Part shown: positions 8,451 to 16,215 of the stretch, piece after piece
Layout of the letters: each line of letters begins with the position of its first letter
Position numbering within the stretch: position 1 is the first letter of the stretch
Assembly (NCBI RefSeq): GCF_030766935.1
Contig: NZ_JASERL010000010.1
Coordinates: 268,992 to 332,991, forward strand
Reading direction: 5' to 3'
Source of the DNA: Streptomyces sp. KL109B
GTDB lineage: Bacteria > Actinomycetota > Actinomycetes > Streptomycetales > Streptomycetaceae
Length of the DNA: 64,000 nt
The notes under the pieces: generated by a model
What the model was told of the DNA's origin: nothing
Databases searched by the model: none
Seen by the model: only the letters and a program-made list of their open reading frames with translations
Translations under genes and position numbers: made by a program

Positions 8451-9194
8451 ATGGGCAGGAGCCGCAGAACAATTCCGGAGGAGCTTCTGCTGCTCGCTCT
8501 GGACCCGGCCACGGGTACCACAGCGCAGCCGCAGTCGCTCGACCTAGGTCTGGCCGGAGCACAGCTAGTAGAGCTGGCGCTGGCCGGACGGATAGCCCCA
8601 GACGGGGATCGTATCGCCGTGGTGGCACCACGGCCGACCGGAGATCCGACACTGGACTGCGCGTTGGAGTTGCTGCGAAGGCGTGGCGCTCCCGTACGGG
8701 CCGTCCACTGGATTGGCGGGCCACGTCTAGGGCTGCGCCAGACCTACCTCTCGCACCTGGAGCGGTGCGGCATGGTGCATGCCGTCGCCGGCCAGATGTG
8801 CGGGGTGCTGCCGACGACTCGCTATCAGGCGACGGACACGGCGATCAGCCGGGAAATCAGGGCCCGGCTGGACTCAGCGATCCGTACCGGCGTCCCGCCG
8901 GACCCACGGACCGCGGCGCTCGCCGCGCTGGCCCACGCGGTCGGACTCGGCAAGCACCTGTATCCGGGCAACGAGGGCAGGTCCTCGCGCTCCCGGCTGC
9001 GGGACCTGATCAGGCACGACCCAATGGGCGGCCTCGTGGCGCACGCCGTGATGGACGTCCAGAACGGCGTGGCCGCACAGCCACGCCGCTCACCGGCCCC
9101 CTCGCCGGGCCGGCCCGCACCGGAGCCCGCACGCGGCGTTCCGATGCAGCCACAGCCACGCCGCGGTCCCATGGCTCGCGCCGTGGCCCACTAG
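8451..9194 (+). CDS. GPP34 (GOLPH3/Vps74-like) family protein
   Basis: The 247-aa protein opens with the family hallmark EELLLLALDPATG, followed by LGLAGAQLVELALAGRI and TGDPTLDCALELL, the helices that form the GPP34 core (residues about 9-205). The last 40 residues are a basic Pro/Arg-rich tail. In eukaryotes GPP34 binds phosphoinositide and Golgi glycosyltransferases. In Streptomyces the family is abundant and of unknown function, presumably peripheral membrane binding. ATG 8451 lies 5 nt after GGGGAGG; a competing ATG at 8447 is in another frame. It is divergent from the carboxypeptidase gene across a 222-bp spacer. Confidence 0.85.
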   Translation: MGRSRRTIPEELLLLALDPATGTTAQPQSLDLGLAGAQLVELALAGRIAPDGDRIAVVAPRPTGDPTLDCALELLRRRGAPVRAVHWIGGPRLGLRQTYLSHLERCGMVHAVAGQMCGVLPTTRYQATDTAISREIRARLDSAIRTGVPPDPRTAALAALAHAVGLGKHLYPGNEGRSSRSRLRDLIRHDPMGGLVAHAVMDVQNGVAAQPRRSPAPSPGRPAPEPARGVPMQPQPRRGPMARAVAH

Positions 9195-9304
9195 GCGAAC
9201 CACCGCAGTACGAGCAGGATCCGCAGCACGAGCAGGACCCGCACCACCCGTAGCACCACAGCGCCGCACCGCAGTCCCCAGGATCCGGTTCGGGAGCCGC
9301 TGTA

Positions 9305-9364
9305 CCGCGCGGGGTGATGCGCCGGGCGTCCGGACGACGCTCCCGGCGCCATCACCCCGCGCGG
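9305..9364. terminator. Long imperfect hairpin after the GPP34 gene; only notable structure in the 9195-9571 gap besides the heptads
   Basis: CCGCGCGGGGTGATG (9305-9319) pairs with the reverse complement ending at 9364, and the CGCCGGG segments extend the stem inward to about 27 bp with small bulges. It lies 110 nt past the GPP34 stop and is a probable terminator. The 377-bp gap holds no gene that I can support. Just after the GPP34 stop there is a short GAGCAGGA(T/C)CCGCA direct duplication. Confidence 0.6.
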
Positions 9365-9507
9365 TCGCGTTTGCGCTGCGTAGGAGGCACGTGCGCCCCG
9401 CATGTGCGTCCCGTGGACATCCGCCGTTTCCCAGCGCTGGGCCGCCTCGGGGTGGCAATCTGCTGAACAGCAGATACGCAACGTATGCGGACCGTACTCA
9501 GTGCGCG

Positions 9508-9540
9508 GAACGCAGAACGCAAAACGCAGAACGTAGAACA
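9508..9540. repeat. 7-bp tandem repeat GAACGCA upstream of the XRE gene
   Basis: Five contiguous heptads: GAACGCA, GAACGCA, AAACGCA, GAACGTA, and a partial GAACA, ending 31 bp before the GTG of the XRE regulator. The 7-bp period is exact. A second, unrelated heptad array lies at 10894-10935 on the other side of the same gene pair. Confidence 0.85.
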
Positions 9541-9571
9541 ATGAAATGCACGTAGCCGGAGGTGCACGTCC

Positions 9572-10426
9572 GTGGCGTCCAACGTCAATCCCACCGTCAG
9601 GCGACGCCGGTTGGGCCAGGAGCTGCGCCGGCTCCGCGAACTCAAGGGCATGACCGCCGAAGAAGTCGCCGAGCGGCTGCTGGTGTCGCAGTCGAAGATC
9701 AGCCGCCTGGAGAACGGGCGGCGCAGCATCAGCCAGCGCGACGTACGCGATCTGTGCGGGGTGTACGAGGTCGAGGACCACCGGGTCATCGACTCGCTGA
9801 TGCAAATGGCGAAGGATTCGCGCCAGCAGGGCTGGTGGCACTCCTTCGGGGATATTCCGTACAGCGTCTACATCGGTCTGGAGACCGACGCCGCGTCGCT
9901 GCGCGTGTACGAGTCGCAGTGCATCCCCGGTCTGTTGCAGACCCGCGGTTACGCGGAGGCGCTGATCCAGGGCGCGATGCCCGAGGCCTCGCTCACGGAC
10001 GTCGAGAAGCGGGTGCAGGTGCGCCTGCGCCGCCAGGAGCGGATCGACGACGAGGCGAACTCGCTGCGCCTGTGGGTGGTCCTGGACGAGGCGGCGCTGC
10101 GCCGCTCCGTCGGCGGGGCCGTCGTGATGCGCGAGCAGTTGGAGCACCTCGCGGAGCTCTCCGGGCTGCCCCATGTCACGGTGCAGGTGCTGCCGTTCGA
10201 GATGGGCGCGCATCCGGGGATCACCGGTCAGTACGCGATTCTCGAGTTCCCCGACGCGGCGGACTCCAGCGTCGTCTACATCGAGGGGGTCACCAGTGAC
10301 CTGTATCTGGAGAAGACGCAGGACGTACAGAAGTACAGCGTCATGTACGAGCATCTGCGCGCCCAGGCACTGAACGTGGAGCAGTCCCGCCAGTTCATCC
10401 TGGATGCCGCGAAGAAGCACGTCTAA
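9572..10426 (+). CDS. XRE-type DNA-binding regulator with DUF5753 domain (WhiJ-like)
   Basis: The 284-aa protein has an N-terminal helix-turn-helix (residues about 12-65, TAEEVAERLLVSQSKISRLENG) and a DUF5753 sensor domain (about 100-275, including GLLQTRGYAEALIQ and HVTVQVLPFEMGAHPGITGQ). GTG 9572 follows GGAGGTG. It is paired with a DUF397 gene 258 bp downstream. In S. coelicolor, WhiJ and its DUF397 partner control the onset of development, and dozens of paralogous pairs exist per genome. The specific target here is unknown; self-regulation through the upstream heptad array or the 10478-10516 dyad is possible. Confidence 0.88.
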   Translation: MASNVNPTVRRRRLGQELRRLRELKGMTAEEVAERLLVSQSKISRLENGRRSISQRDVRDLCGVYEVEDHRVIDSLMQMAKDSRQQGWWHSFGDIPYSVYIGLETDAASLRVYESQCIPGLLQTRGYAEALIQGAMPEASLTDVEKRVQVRLRRQERIDDEANSLRLWVVLDEAALRRSVGGAVVMREQLEHLAELSGLPHVTVQVLPFEMGAHPGITGQYAILEFPDAADSSVVYIEGVTSDLYLEKTQDVQKYSVMYEHLRAQALNVEQSRQFILDAAKKHV

Positions 10427-10477
10427 CCCCAACTCACCTCACTCATAGCTGAGTTCAGGCCTTCGCTCCGGACCCTT

Positions 10478-10516
10478 CCCGTGGGAAAGCGCCGCACGGT
10501 ACACCTTTCCCACGGG
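10478..10516. promoter_or_regulatory. 12-bp inverted repeat between the XRE and DUF397 genes
   Basis: CCCGTGGGAAAG (10478-10489) and its exact complement CTTTCCCACGGG (10505-10516) are separated by 15 nt, 52 bp after the XRE stop and 168 bp before the DUF397 start. It could be a terminator that makes DUF397 expression separate, or an operator for the DUF397 promoter. Confidence 0.55.
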
Positions 10517-10684
10517 GTCATGGAAGACCCCTCTGGAATATGCCATCCAGTTGAGTGAATGGCGCCACCGCTCCCCCGAGTCGGCGAGTAGCGTCGATCA
10601 CGCCAACAACAGACAAGGTGTTGGCGCAAAGCCACGGCAAGTCCGCGGCCCAGCAAGGGAAAACTGGCCAGACCGGAGCAGATC

Positions 10685-10876
10685 ATGGCAATCACCAAGG
10701 GCGCTCAGCCCACCTGGATCAAGTCCTCGTACTCGGCGGGGAACGGCGCGTGCGTGGAGATCAAGTCTCCCGCCGTCCACGCCGTCGCCGTCCGCGACTC
10801 CAAGGACCCGCAGGGTCCGAACCTGGCGTTCGCACCCGCTTCGTGGAGCGCGTTCGTCACCGAGATGGGCAAGTAG
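10685..10876 (+). CDS. DUF397 small protein, partner of the XRE regulator
   Basis: The 63-aa protein matches DUF397: WIKSSYSAGNGACVEIK, then VAVRDSKDPQGPNLAFAPASWSAFV. These small proteins accompany XRE-DUF5753 regulators and are thought to antagonise them. The AlphaFold-like compact fold is family knowledge, not visible here. Unlike the second pair in this window (20761), which overlaps its regulator by 4 bp, this gene has its own long upstream spacer. Confidence 0.88.
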   Translation: MAITKGAQPTWIKSSYSAGNGACVEIKSPAVHAVAVRDSKDPQGPNLAFAPASWSAFVTEMGK

Positions 10877-10893
10877 CGAGCAACTCTCAACGA

Positions 10894-10935
10894 GTGGCAA
10901 GTGGCAAGTGGCAAGTAGCAAGTCGCAGGTAGCAA
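10894..10935. repeat. 7-bp tandem repeat GTGGCAA downstream of the DUF397 gene
   Basis: Six contiguous heptads: GTGGCAA three times, GTAGCAA, GTCGCAG, GTAGCAA, starting 18 bp after the DUF397 stop. The array decays outward (CACAGCA follows), as expected for slippage-generated repeats. Confidence 0.85.
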
Positions 10936-10990
10936 CACAGCAGGTTCAGTGAGACAACAACAACAGAACAGCACGATCGCACCACTGAAT

Positions 10991-11031
10991 GAGCCCTCTC
11001 GACTGGTCCGCCGTCCTGGCCGAGGGGGCTC
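10991..11031. terminator. Bidirectional hairpin between DUF397 and the convergent EthD-like gene
   Basis: GAGCCCTCTCG (10991-11001) pairs with CGAGGGGGCTC (11021-11031) around a 19-nt loop, lying between two convergent genes. Confidence 0.6.
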
Positions 11032-11067
11032 GGCGCTGTCCACGTCCGCGAGCGGAAGCCAAGCGGC

Positions 11068-11943
11068 TCAGCGCAGTTGATCGACGTACAGGTCCGTGCC
11101 CGGCACCGTCGGGACGAACGGCGCCACCAGTTCCACCCGGCCGAGCCCCGAAGCGGCCACCGCATCGCCGAGGCCGGTGAAGTGCTCCTGCCAGCACTCG
11201 CGCGGGTCGGCCTGGAGGAACCAGAGGAGGGTGAGGCGGGTGTCGACGCCCTCGACCTGCTTCACGTACGTCATCTTGTCGCCCGGCAGCGGTGTCGGCC
11301 GGAAGACCGTGACCATGGCGGCTGGCGAGCCCGGAGCGGCAAGGCGGCCCGGCAGGTGCTCCGTGCGCAGCCAGTCCAGGAGCCGGGCGCGCTGCTCGGG
11401 CCCCTCGGCGTCGATCACCTCCACGACGAGCCCCTGGTACGGGTGGTCGAGCGCGTGGAAGTCGCGCGGTCCCTCGTCGCCGTCCCGGTACACCGTCGCC
11501 TCGTGGTCCTGGAACGACGTGAAGACGTGCGTACGGTCCTGGTGGACGCGGTCGTCGCGGTTGAGGCGCTTGTTGATGCCGACGGTCCACTTCATGTGGT
11601 CGGCGTAGCGGCCCTCGGTGATCCAGTACGTGGAGATGTAGCAGCCCGCCGTGACGGGCTCGGCGACCGCCGACTTCTCGGGGTAGCGCAGGAGTTGGAG
11701 GTCGCGGGTGGCGACCCAGCGGCGGCCCGCGTACATCCACGGCATGGCCATCGCGCCGGCGTAGTAGTGATCGTCCTCGTACCAGCGGTTGTACGCGTGT
11801 TCATGGCCCGGGTGCGGTTCGACCATGGTGATCAGGGCGTGCCCGGGGTGCACCCCGTACGGCCCGACGGCCGCCAGTTCCGCGTATGTCTCGCTGCGCG
11901 TGTCCTCGCCCGCGTCCGTGTGCGTGTCCGCCATGCCGCTCAC
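11068..11943 (-). CDS. Two-domain EthD-like / dimeric alpha-beta-barrel protein of unknown function
   Basis: The 291-aa protein appears internally duplicated. An N-terminal half has HALITMVEPHPGHEHAYNRWYEDDHYY (about 35-60), and a C-terminal half has LLDWLRTEHLPGRLAAPG then AMVTVFRPTPLP (about 190-225). The 'ExxYNxWYxxxH' and 'WxRTEH' patterns resemble EthD or monooxygenase-type ferredoxin-like barrels. GTG 11943 (GAGGG 6 nt upstream) and ATG 11934 (AAAGGTGA upstream) are both plausible starts. It is divergent from an SDR gene, with a TGACG-N3-CGTCA operator between them, so it is probably part of the catabolic regulon. No catalytic assignment is possible. Confidence 0.6.
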   Translation of the reverse strand: MSGMADTHTDAGEDTRSETYAELAAVGPYGVHPGHALITMVEPHPGHEHAYNRWYEDDHYYAGAMAMPWMYAGRRWVATRDLQLLRYPEKSAVAEPVTAGCYISTYWITEGRYADHMKWTVGINKRLNRDDRVHQDRTHVFTSFQDHEATVYRDGDEGPRDFHALDHPYQGLVVEVIDAEGPEQRARLLDWLRTEHLPGRLAAPGSPAAMVTVFRPTPLPGDKMTYVKQVEGVDTRLTLLWFLQADPRECWQEHFTGLGDAVAASGLGRVELVAPFVPTVPGTDLYVDQLR

Positions 11944-11992
11944 CTTTCACCCTCAGCCAGGAGCCTTCCATCTGCCGTTCGACGCCCATACT

Positions 11993-12007
11993 CTGACGCC
12001 CCGTCAG
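11993..12007. promoter_or_regulatory. Operator CTGACG-CCC-CGTCAG between divergent EthD-like and SDR genes
   Basis: A perfect 6-bp inverted repeat with 3-bp spacer, 30 bp before the SDR start and just after a CATACT -10-like hexamer (11986-11991). Identical or near-identical palindromes occur at 37228, 37288, 39090, 39133 and 41448, all upstream of catabolic genes. Confidence 0.8.
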
Positions 12008-12036
12008 ACAGAACGCCAGAGCCGGGAGGCGAACCG

Positions 12037-12846
12037 ATGGTGAATGCGGAACGGGTGAACGCGGAACTGCTCGCGGGCAGGACGGTGCTCATCTCCGGGG
12101 TGGGCGCCGGGCTCGGCCGTCAGGTGGTGGAGGCCGTGCTGCGCGACGGCGGGAACGCGGTCCTCGGGGCGCGCACCGAGGCCAATCTCGCGGCGTGCGC
12201 GAAGGAGTTGGACCCGGCGGGCGAGCGGACCGCGTACCGCTCGACGGACATCGGCGACGAGGCGCAGTGCGAGGCGCTCGCGGACCTGGCGCGCGAGCGG
12301 TTCGGCGGCATCGACGCGATCGTCCATGTCGCCGCCTGGGACAGCTACTTCGGCGGCCTTGAGGACGCCGACTTCGAGACCTGGAGCAAGGTCGTCGACG
12401 TGAATCTGCTCGGTACGCTGCGGATGACGCGAGCCTGTCTGCCCGCCCTCAAGGAGCGCGGCGGCTCGGTCGTCTTCATCGGGACGCAGTCCGCGATCGC
12501 GGCGCCCTCGCAGGTCCGGCAGGCGGCGTACGCGGCGTCGAAGGGCGCCCTGACGAGCGCGATGTACTCGCTGGCGCGGGAGCTCGGCCCGCACCGGATC
12601 CGGGTGAACACCGTGCTGCCGGGCTGGATGTGGGGTCCGCCCGTGCAGGCGTACGTCCAGATCACCGCGCAGACCGAGGGCGTACCGGAGGACGAGGTGC
12701 TCGGGCGGCTCACGGAGCGGATGGCGCTGCCGGAGCTGGCGACGGACGGGGACGTGGCGGACGCGGCGGTGTTCCTGGCGTCGGAGCGGGCGCGCGCGAT
12801 CACGGGCCAGCAGCTTCTGGTGAACGCGGGTGAACTCATGCGGTAA
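12037..12846 (+). CDS. Short-chain dehydrogenase/reductase
   Basis: The 269-aa classical SDR has the NAD(P)-binding GVGAGLG at 21-27, a D-I motif (STDIGD near 70), and the catalytic YxxxK as YAASK with Tyr165 and Lys169, plus Ser at the IGTQSA strand. ATG 12037 follows GGGAGG; the longer open frame crosses the operator. PxxMWGP after the active site resembles SDRs acting on cyclic alcohols or ketones. It is divergent from the EthD-like gene, shares a TGACG-type operator with the 37-41 kb catabolic genes, and precedes a sodium symporter by 172 bp. Substrate unknown. Confidence 0.88.
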   Translation: MVNAERVNAELLAGRTVLISGVGAGLGRQVVEAVLRDGGNAVLGARTEANLAACAKELDPAGERTAYRSTDIGDEAQCEALADLARERFGGIDAIVHVAAWDSYFGGLEDADFETWSKVVDVNLLGTLRMTRACLPALKERGGSVVFIGTQSAIAAPSQVRQAAYAASKGALTSAMYSLARELGPHRIRVNTVLPGWMWGPPVQAYVQITAQTEGVPEDEVLGRLTERMALPELATDGDVADAAVFLASERARAITGQQLLVNAGELMR

Positions 12847-13018
12847 CCGCCCCGCCTCACCCCCTCCAGAGGCACGCAACGTTCTGAATTCTGGCCGCCG
12901 TTCATATCCGTGACTGCAAAACCCTTGACCGGCCCCAAGCACGGAGGTTCAATCCCCCACGTCCCCAACACCCTTACCGGGGGCAACCGTTGTGCAGCGG
13001 AACCCCTGGAGGGGGCAC

Positions 13019-14593
13019 ATGAACAGTCTCGACTGGGTCGTGCTCATCGGCTACTTCGGCGTGATGGTCGCGATCGGCGTCTGGTCCCACAAGCGTGTCG
13101 ACAACGTTTCCGACTTCTTCACCGCGGGCGGCAAGATGCCGTGGTGGCTGTCGGGCATCTCGCACCACATGTCCGGTTACAGCGCGGTGATGTTCACCGG
13201 TTACGCCGGAATCGCGTACACCTACGGCGTGACGTCCTTCGTCACCTGGTCCTTTCCCATCGCGCTCGGCATCGCCATCGGCGCCCGCCTGTTCGCGCCC
13301 CGCATCAACCGGCTGCGCTCACGGCTCCACGTGGCCTCGCCGCTCGAATACCTCAAGAACCGCTACAACCTCGGCACCCAGCAGGCGCTCGCGTGGTCCG
13401 GGATGCTGCTGAAGATCGTCGACGTCGGGGCGAAGTGGGCGGCCATCGCCACGCTCCTGTCCGTGTTCACAGGTGTGTCCCTGAACCAGGGAATCCTGAT
13501 CACCGGCGCGATCACCGCGGTCTACTGCACGATCGGCGGTCTGTGGGCGGACGCGCTCACCGAACTCGGCCAGTTCATCATCCAGTTGCTGGCCGGCGTC
13601 TCGATGTTCGTCGCGGTCGTCCTTGAGCTGAGCGACAAGCACATCGGCTTCTTCGAGGCGTGGAGCCGCCCCGAGCTCGAGGGCCACGGCAAGCCGCTGG
13701 TCGGCCCCTACGGCACGGTCTTCCTCCTCGCGTTCCTCTTCATCAAGCTCTTCGAGTACAACGGCGGCATGCTCAACCAGGCCCAGCGCTACATGGCCAC
13801 GAGCAGCGGCCACGAGGCGAAGCGCTCCGCGTATCTGTCGGCCGCGCTGTGGCTGATCTGGCCGGTGGTCCTCTTCTTCCCGATGTGGATGTCGCCGCTC
13901 CTGGTGGACGCCCAGAAGCCCGACGGCTCGGACTCGTACGGCCTGATGACCGAACAACTCCTCCCCCACGGCCTGTTGGGCCTGGTCATCGTCGGCTTCT
14001 TCTCGCACACGATGGCCATGTGCTCCTCCGACGCGAACGCCATCGCGGCGGTCTTCACGCGGGACGTGGCGCCGGCGCTGTCGCGGCGGGCGAAGGAGTG
14101 GGGCCCGCGGACCGGCCTGATCGCCGCCCGCCTGACCACCGTCATCTTCCTGGCCCTGTCCATGGCGGTCGCCACGCAGGTCAACTCCCCCACGTTCAAG
14201 GACATCATCACCGTCGTCATCAAGTGGGTGGCCGGTCTGATGGGCCCGATCGCGATCCCGATGATGCTGGGCCTGCTGCGCCAGTTCCGCAGGTCGGGGC
14301 CGACGGCGGCGCTCACCAGCTGGGGCATGGGCCTGCTCGCGTTCTGGCTGGTCAACTACCCGATCAGCTGGAACATCGAAGGCGGCGTACCACTCCAGTA
14401 CCAGGTCTCGATCCCCCTCGCCGTCTCCCTGATCCTCTACATCGCCATCGGCTACATCAAGCCCGAGGACACCCCGGAGCGCGACGCGATCATCGCCCGC
14501 ATCAACTCCGACGACGACAGCTCCGCTGCGGCAGCGGTGCCGACGCCGTCGGAGCCGGGCGACGACGTGGTCGGCTCGCGAGTCAAGGACTGA
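13019..14593 (+). CDS. Sodium:solute symporter (SSS family)
   Basis: The 524-aa protein begins directly in the first membrane span (SLDWVVLIGYFGVMVAIGVW) followed by the SSS hallmark DFFTAGGKMPWWL (about 37-49). About 13 hydrophobic segments follow, and the charged tail ends in a Ser/Ala/Glu-rich stretch. GFFSHTMAMCSSDANAIAAVF is the SSS signature helix (about 325-345). ATG 13019 follows GGAGGGGG. Such carriers import organic acids, sugars or amino acids with Na+. Position after the SDR suggests it may import the substrate of that pathway, but it has its own 172-bp leader and no TGACG operator there. Confidence 0.9.
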   Translation: MNSLDWVVLIGYFGVMVAIGVWSHKRVDNVSDFFTAGGKMPWWLSGISHHMSGYSAVMFTGYAGIAYTYGVTSFVTWSFPIALGIAIGARLFAPRINRLRSRLHVASPLEYLKNRYNLGTQQALAWSGMLLKIVDVGAKWAAIATLLSVFTGVSLNQGILITGAITAVYCTIGGLWADALTELGQFIIQLLAGVSMFVAVVLELSDKHIGFFEAWSRPELEGHGKPLVGPYGTVFLLAFLFIKLFEYNGGMLNQAQRYMATSSGHEAKRSAYLSAALWLIWPVVLFFPMWMSPLLVDAQKPDGSDSYGLMTEQLLPHGLLGLVIVGFFSHTMAMCSSDANAIAAVFTRDVAPALSRRAKEWGPRTGLIAARLTTVIFLALSMAVATQVNSPTFKDIITVVIKWVAGLMGPIAIPMMLGLLRQFRRSGPTAALTSWGMGLLAFWLVNYPISWNIEGGVPLQYQVSIPLAVSLILYIAIGYIKPEDTPERDAIIARINSDDDSSAAAAVPTPSEPGDDVVGSRVKD

Positions 14594-14611
14594 CACCGCC
14601 GACCGAACAGT

Positions 14612-14646
14612 GGGCCGCGCCTCCCCCTCCCCGGGGGGCGCGGCCC
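14612..14646 (+). terminator. Terminator hairpin of the symporter gene
   Basis: GGGCCGCGCC (14612-14621) pairs exactly with GGCGCGGCCC (14637-14646), starting 19 nt after the symporter stop codon. Confidence 0.8.
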
Positions 14647-14719
14647 ATCACATTCGGGCCTTTCAGCCCTCGGCGACACTCGCGCCTTCAGCTCTCGGCG
14701 GCGAGTGACCACAAATCAA

Positions 14720-14834
14720 GCCCCTGCGGCGATTGAGCAGCGGGGTCCGGGGCGGAGCCCCGAGTCCGTAACGCCGGTTCGGCATATACAGCCCCGCCGG
14801 CGCTTGAGGCGCGGGGTCCGGGGCGGAGCCCCGT
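14720..14834. repeat. Two copies of the GC-rich intergenic palindrome
   Basis: A full copy at 14720-14763 and a variant (CCGGCGCTTGAGGCGCGGGG type) at about 14789-14834. Before the IS inserted, the second copy lay just downstream of the ADP-ribosylglycohydrolase gene. Confidence 0.8.
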
Positions 14835-14890
14835 GGTGTGGCCTAGGGTCTGTTGCGAAAGTGGATCTTGGTCGTAGATGATCACGCTTT

Positions 14891-15765
14891 GTGGGGCGTG
14901 GGGATCTGACGAACGGCCAGTGGGCCCGGCTGGAGCCGTTGCTGCCGAAGGGCATCAAGCCGGGCCGTCCGCCGGTGTGGACGCGGCGACAGCTGATAGA
15001 CGGCATACGGTGGCGGACCCGGACCGGCGCTCCCTGGCGCGATGTGCCGGAACGCTACGGTCCCTGGGACCGGGCCTATGACCTGTTTCGGCGCTGGCAG
15101 CGAGATGGCACCTGGGCCAGGATCGTCACCCAGCTGCAGGCCGAGGCCGACGCGAAGGGCCTGATCACCTGGGACGTGAACGTCGACTCCACCGTCTGCC
15201 GGGCCCACCAGCACGCCGCCGGGGCAGCGAAAAGGGGGACCTGCAGAAGGAGCCGCCCGGCGGCATCGCCGTCGAGCCGGCCGACCACGGTCTCGGACGC
15301 TCCCGGGGCGGGCTGACCACCAAAATCCACCTCGCCGTCGAGCAGGGACAGAAGCCGCTGTCGGTGGTGATCACGGCCGGACAACGCGGGGATTCCCCGC
15401 AGTTCGAGCCGGTCCTGGAGGCAATCCGGGTACCCCGGCTCGGCCTGGGGCGGCCGCGCAAACGCCCGGACCGGGTGAGGGCCGACAAGGCGTACGACTC
15501 CCGCAAGAACCGCGCCTACCTGCGCCGACGTGGGATCAAGGCAACGATCCCCGTCCCAGCGGACCGGGTCCGCAACCGCAAGAATCTCGGCTCTCACGGC
15601 GGTCGGCCGCCGAAGTTCTACAAGACGGACTACCGTGAACGTCACGCGGTCGAGTGCGGGATCAATCGCCTCAAGCGCCACCGTGCGGTGGCTACCCGCT
15701 ATGACAAGTTGGCCGTCCGCTACGAGGCCACCGTGCTGGTCGCGGTCCTGAACGAATGGCTGTGA
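14891..15765 (+). CDS. IS5-family DDE transposase in two frames (-1 frameshift at 15230-15238)
   Basis: The first frame (GTG 14891 to 15316) gives the N-terminal DUF4096-like part (LTNGQWARLEPLLP...WRDVPERYGPW) and the first catalytic Asp in NVDSTVCRAHQHA. The reading then continues in the -1 frame, where the DDE domain goes on (GLTTKIHLAVEQGQKPLSVV), with the second Asp in RADKAYDS and the Glu in RHAVECGINRLKRHR, ending at 15765. The shift must occur at or after the AAAAGGGGG run at 15230-15238. Either this is programmed frameshifting, as in several IS5 subgroups, or a one-base indel has inactivated the copy. The C-terminal 46 bp overlap the convergent passenger gene. Confidence 0.85.
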
Positions 15766-16148
15766 CCAGCAGCAGAATCGTCCTCATCGGTCACCTTGTA
15801 GCCGGGGGCAGAGGGCCAGCGGACCGTCAGAACCACGGACTCTTCCTCCGCGAACCAGGAGTGATCGACGCCCTGGCCCCATACGACGTAGTCCCCCTGC
15901 TCGGCCAGGAGAACACTGCGCCCGGGCAGTTCCACCCGGAAGCGCCCGCTGATCAGGACCAGCAGGGCGGTGCGCTCTTCGCCGGTCACCCACTGAGCCC
16001 GCTCGTCGCCCTGTGGGTGGACACCCCACTTGATCTCCACGTCTTCGCTATGCCGAGGATCGGAGGCGTCCTTGAAATGCCCCAGCAGCCACCCCCGATC
16101 CAGTGCCGCGTCCCTGCCGGCATTGCCCACATACACGCTGTCGGTCAT
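15720..16148 (-). CDS. Cupin-fold passenger protein carried inside the IS
   Basis: The 142-aa protein has a single cupin-like beta-barrel core: TALLVLISGRFRVELPG, then LLAEQGDYVVWGQGVDHSWFAEEESVVLTVRW (about 65-120). That fits the second cupin motif G(X)5DxxxxPxxxxH loosely, with one His (HSW). The metal ligands are incomplete, so it may be a binding or regulatory cupin. ATG 16148 follows GGAG; the longer open frame to 16268 would leave the IS. Start, stop and promoter region all lie between the IS ends, and its last codons overlap the transposase C-terminus. Function unknown; no resistance or transfer role is evident. Confidence 0.75.
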   Translation of the reverse strand: MTDSVYVGNAGRDAALDRGWLLGHFKDASDPRHSEDVEIKWGVHPQGDERAQWVTGEERTALLVLISGRFRVELPGRSVLLAEQGDYVVWGQGVDHSWFAEEESVVLTVRWPSAPGYKVTDEDDSAAGHSHSFRTATSTVAS

Positions 16149-16215
16149 GGCTCCGGAAGGTAGCAGCCAGCCGCAGCACTCACAGCAGCAACTACCGCCA
16201 CTTTCGCAACAGGCC

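Larger units (their letters stand above)
14847..16215. mobile_element. IS5-superfamily insertion sequence (1369 bp) with passenger gene and 4-bp target duplication
   Basis: 18-bp terminal inverted repeats bound the element: GGTCTGTTGCGAAAGTGG (14847-14864) and, on the other strand, GGCCTGTTGCGAAAGTGG (16198-16215), one mismatch. The target CTAG is duplicated at 14843-14846 and 16216-16219, consistent with the YTAR preference of the IS427-type group. Inside are a DDE transposase split by a frameshift (14891-15765) and, convergent to it, a cupin gene (15720-16148) that is not part of a normal IS5-type element. Intact ends and an exact duplication suggest a recent insertion. Confidence 0.9.

Noticed and set aside
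12903..12970. tRNA-like stretch with GGTTCAATCC (T-loop-like) and CTGCAAAACC (anticodon-like)
   Set aside because: The T-stem pairs poorly, no D-arm or 5' acceptor half is found, and no CCA is encoded. At best it is a decayed tRNA fragment.
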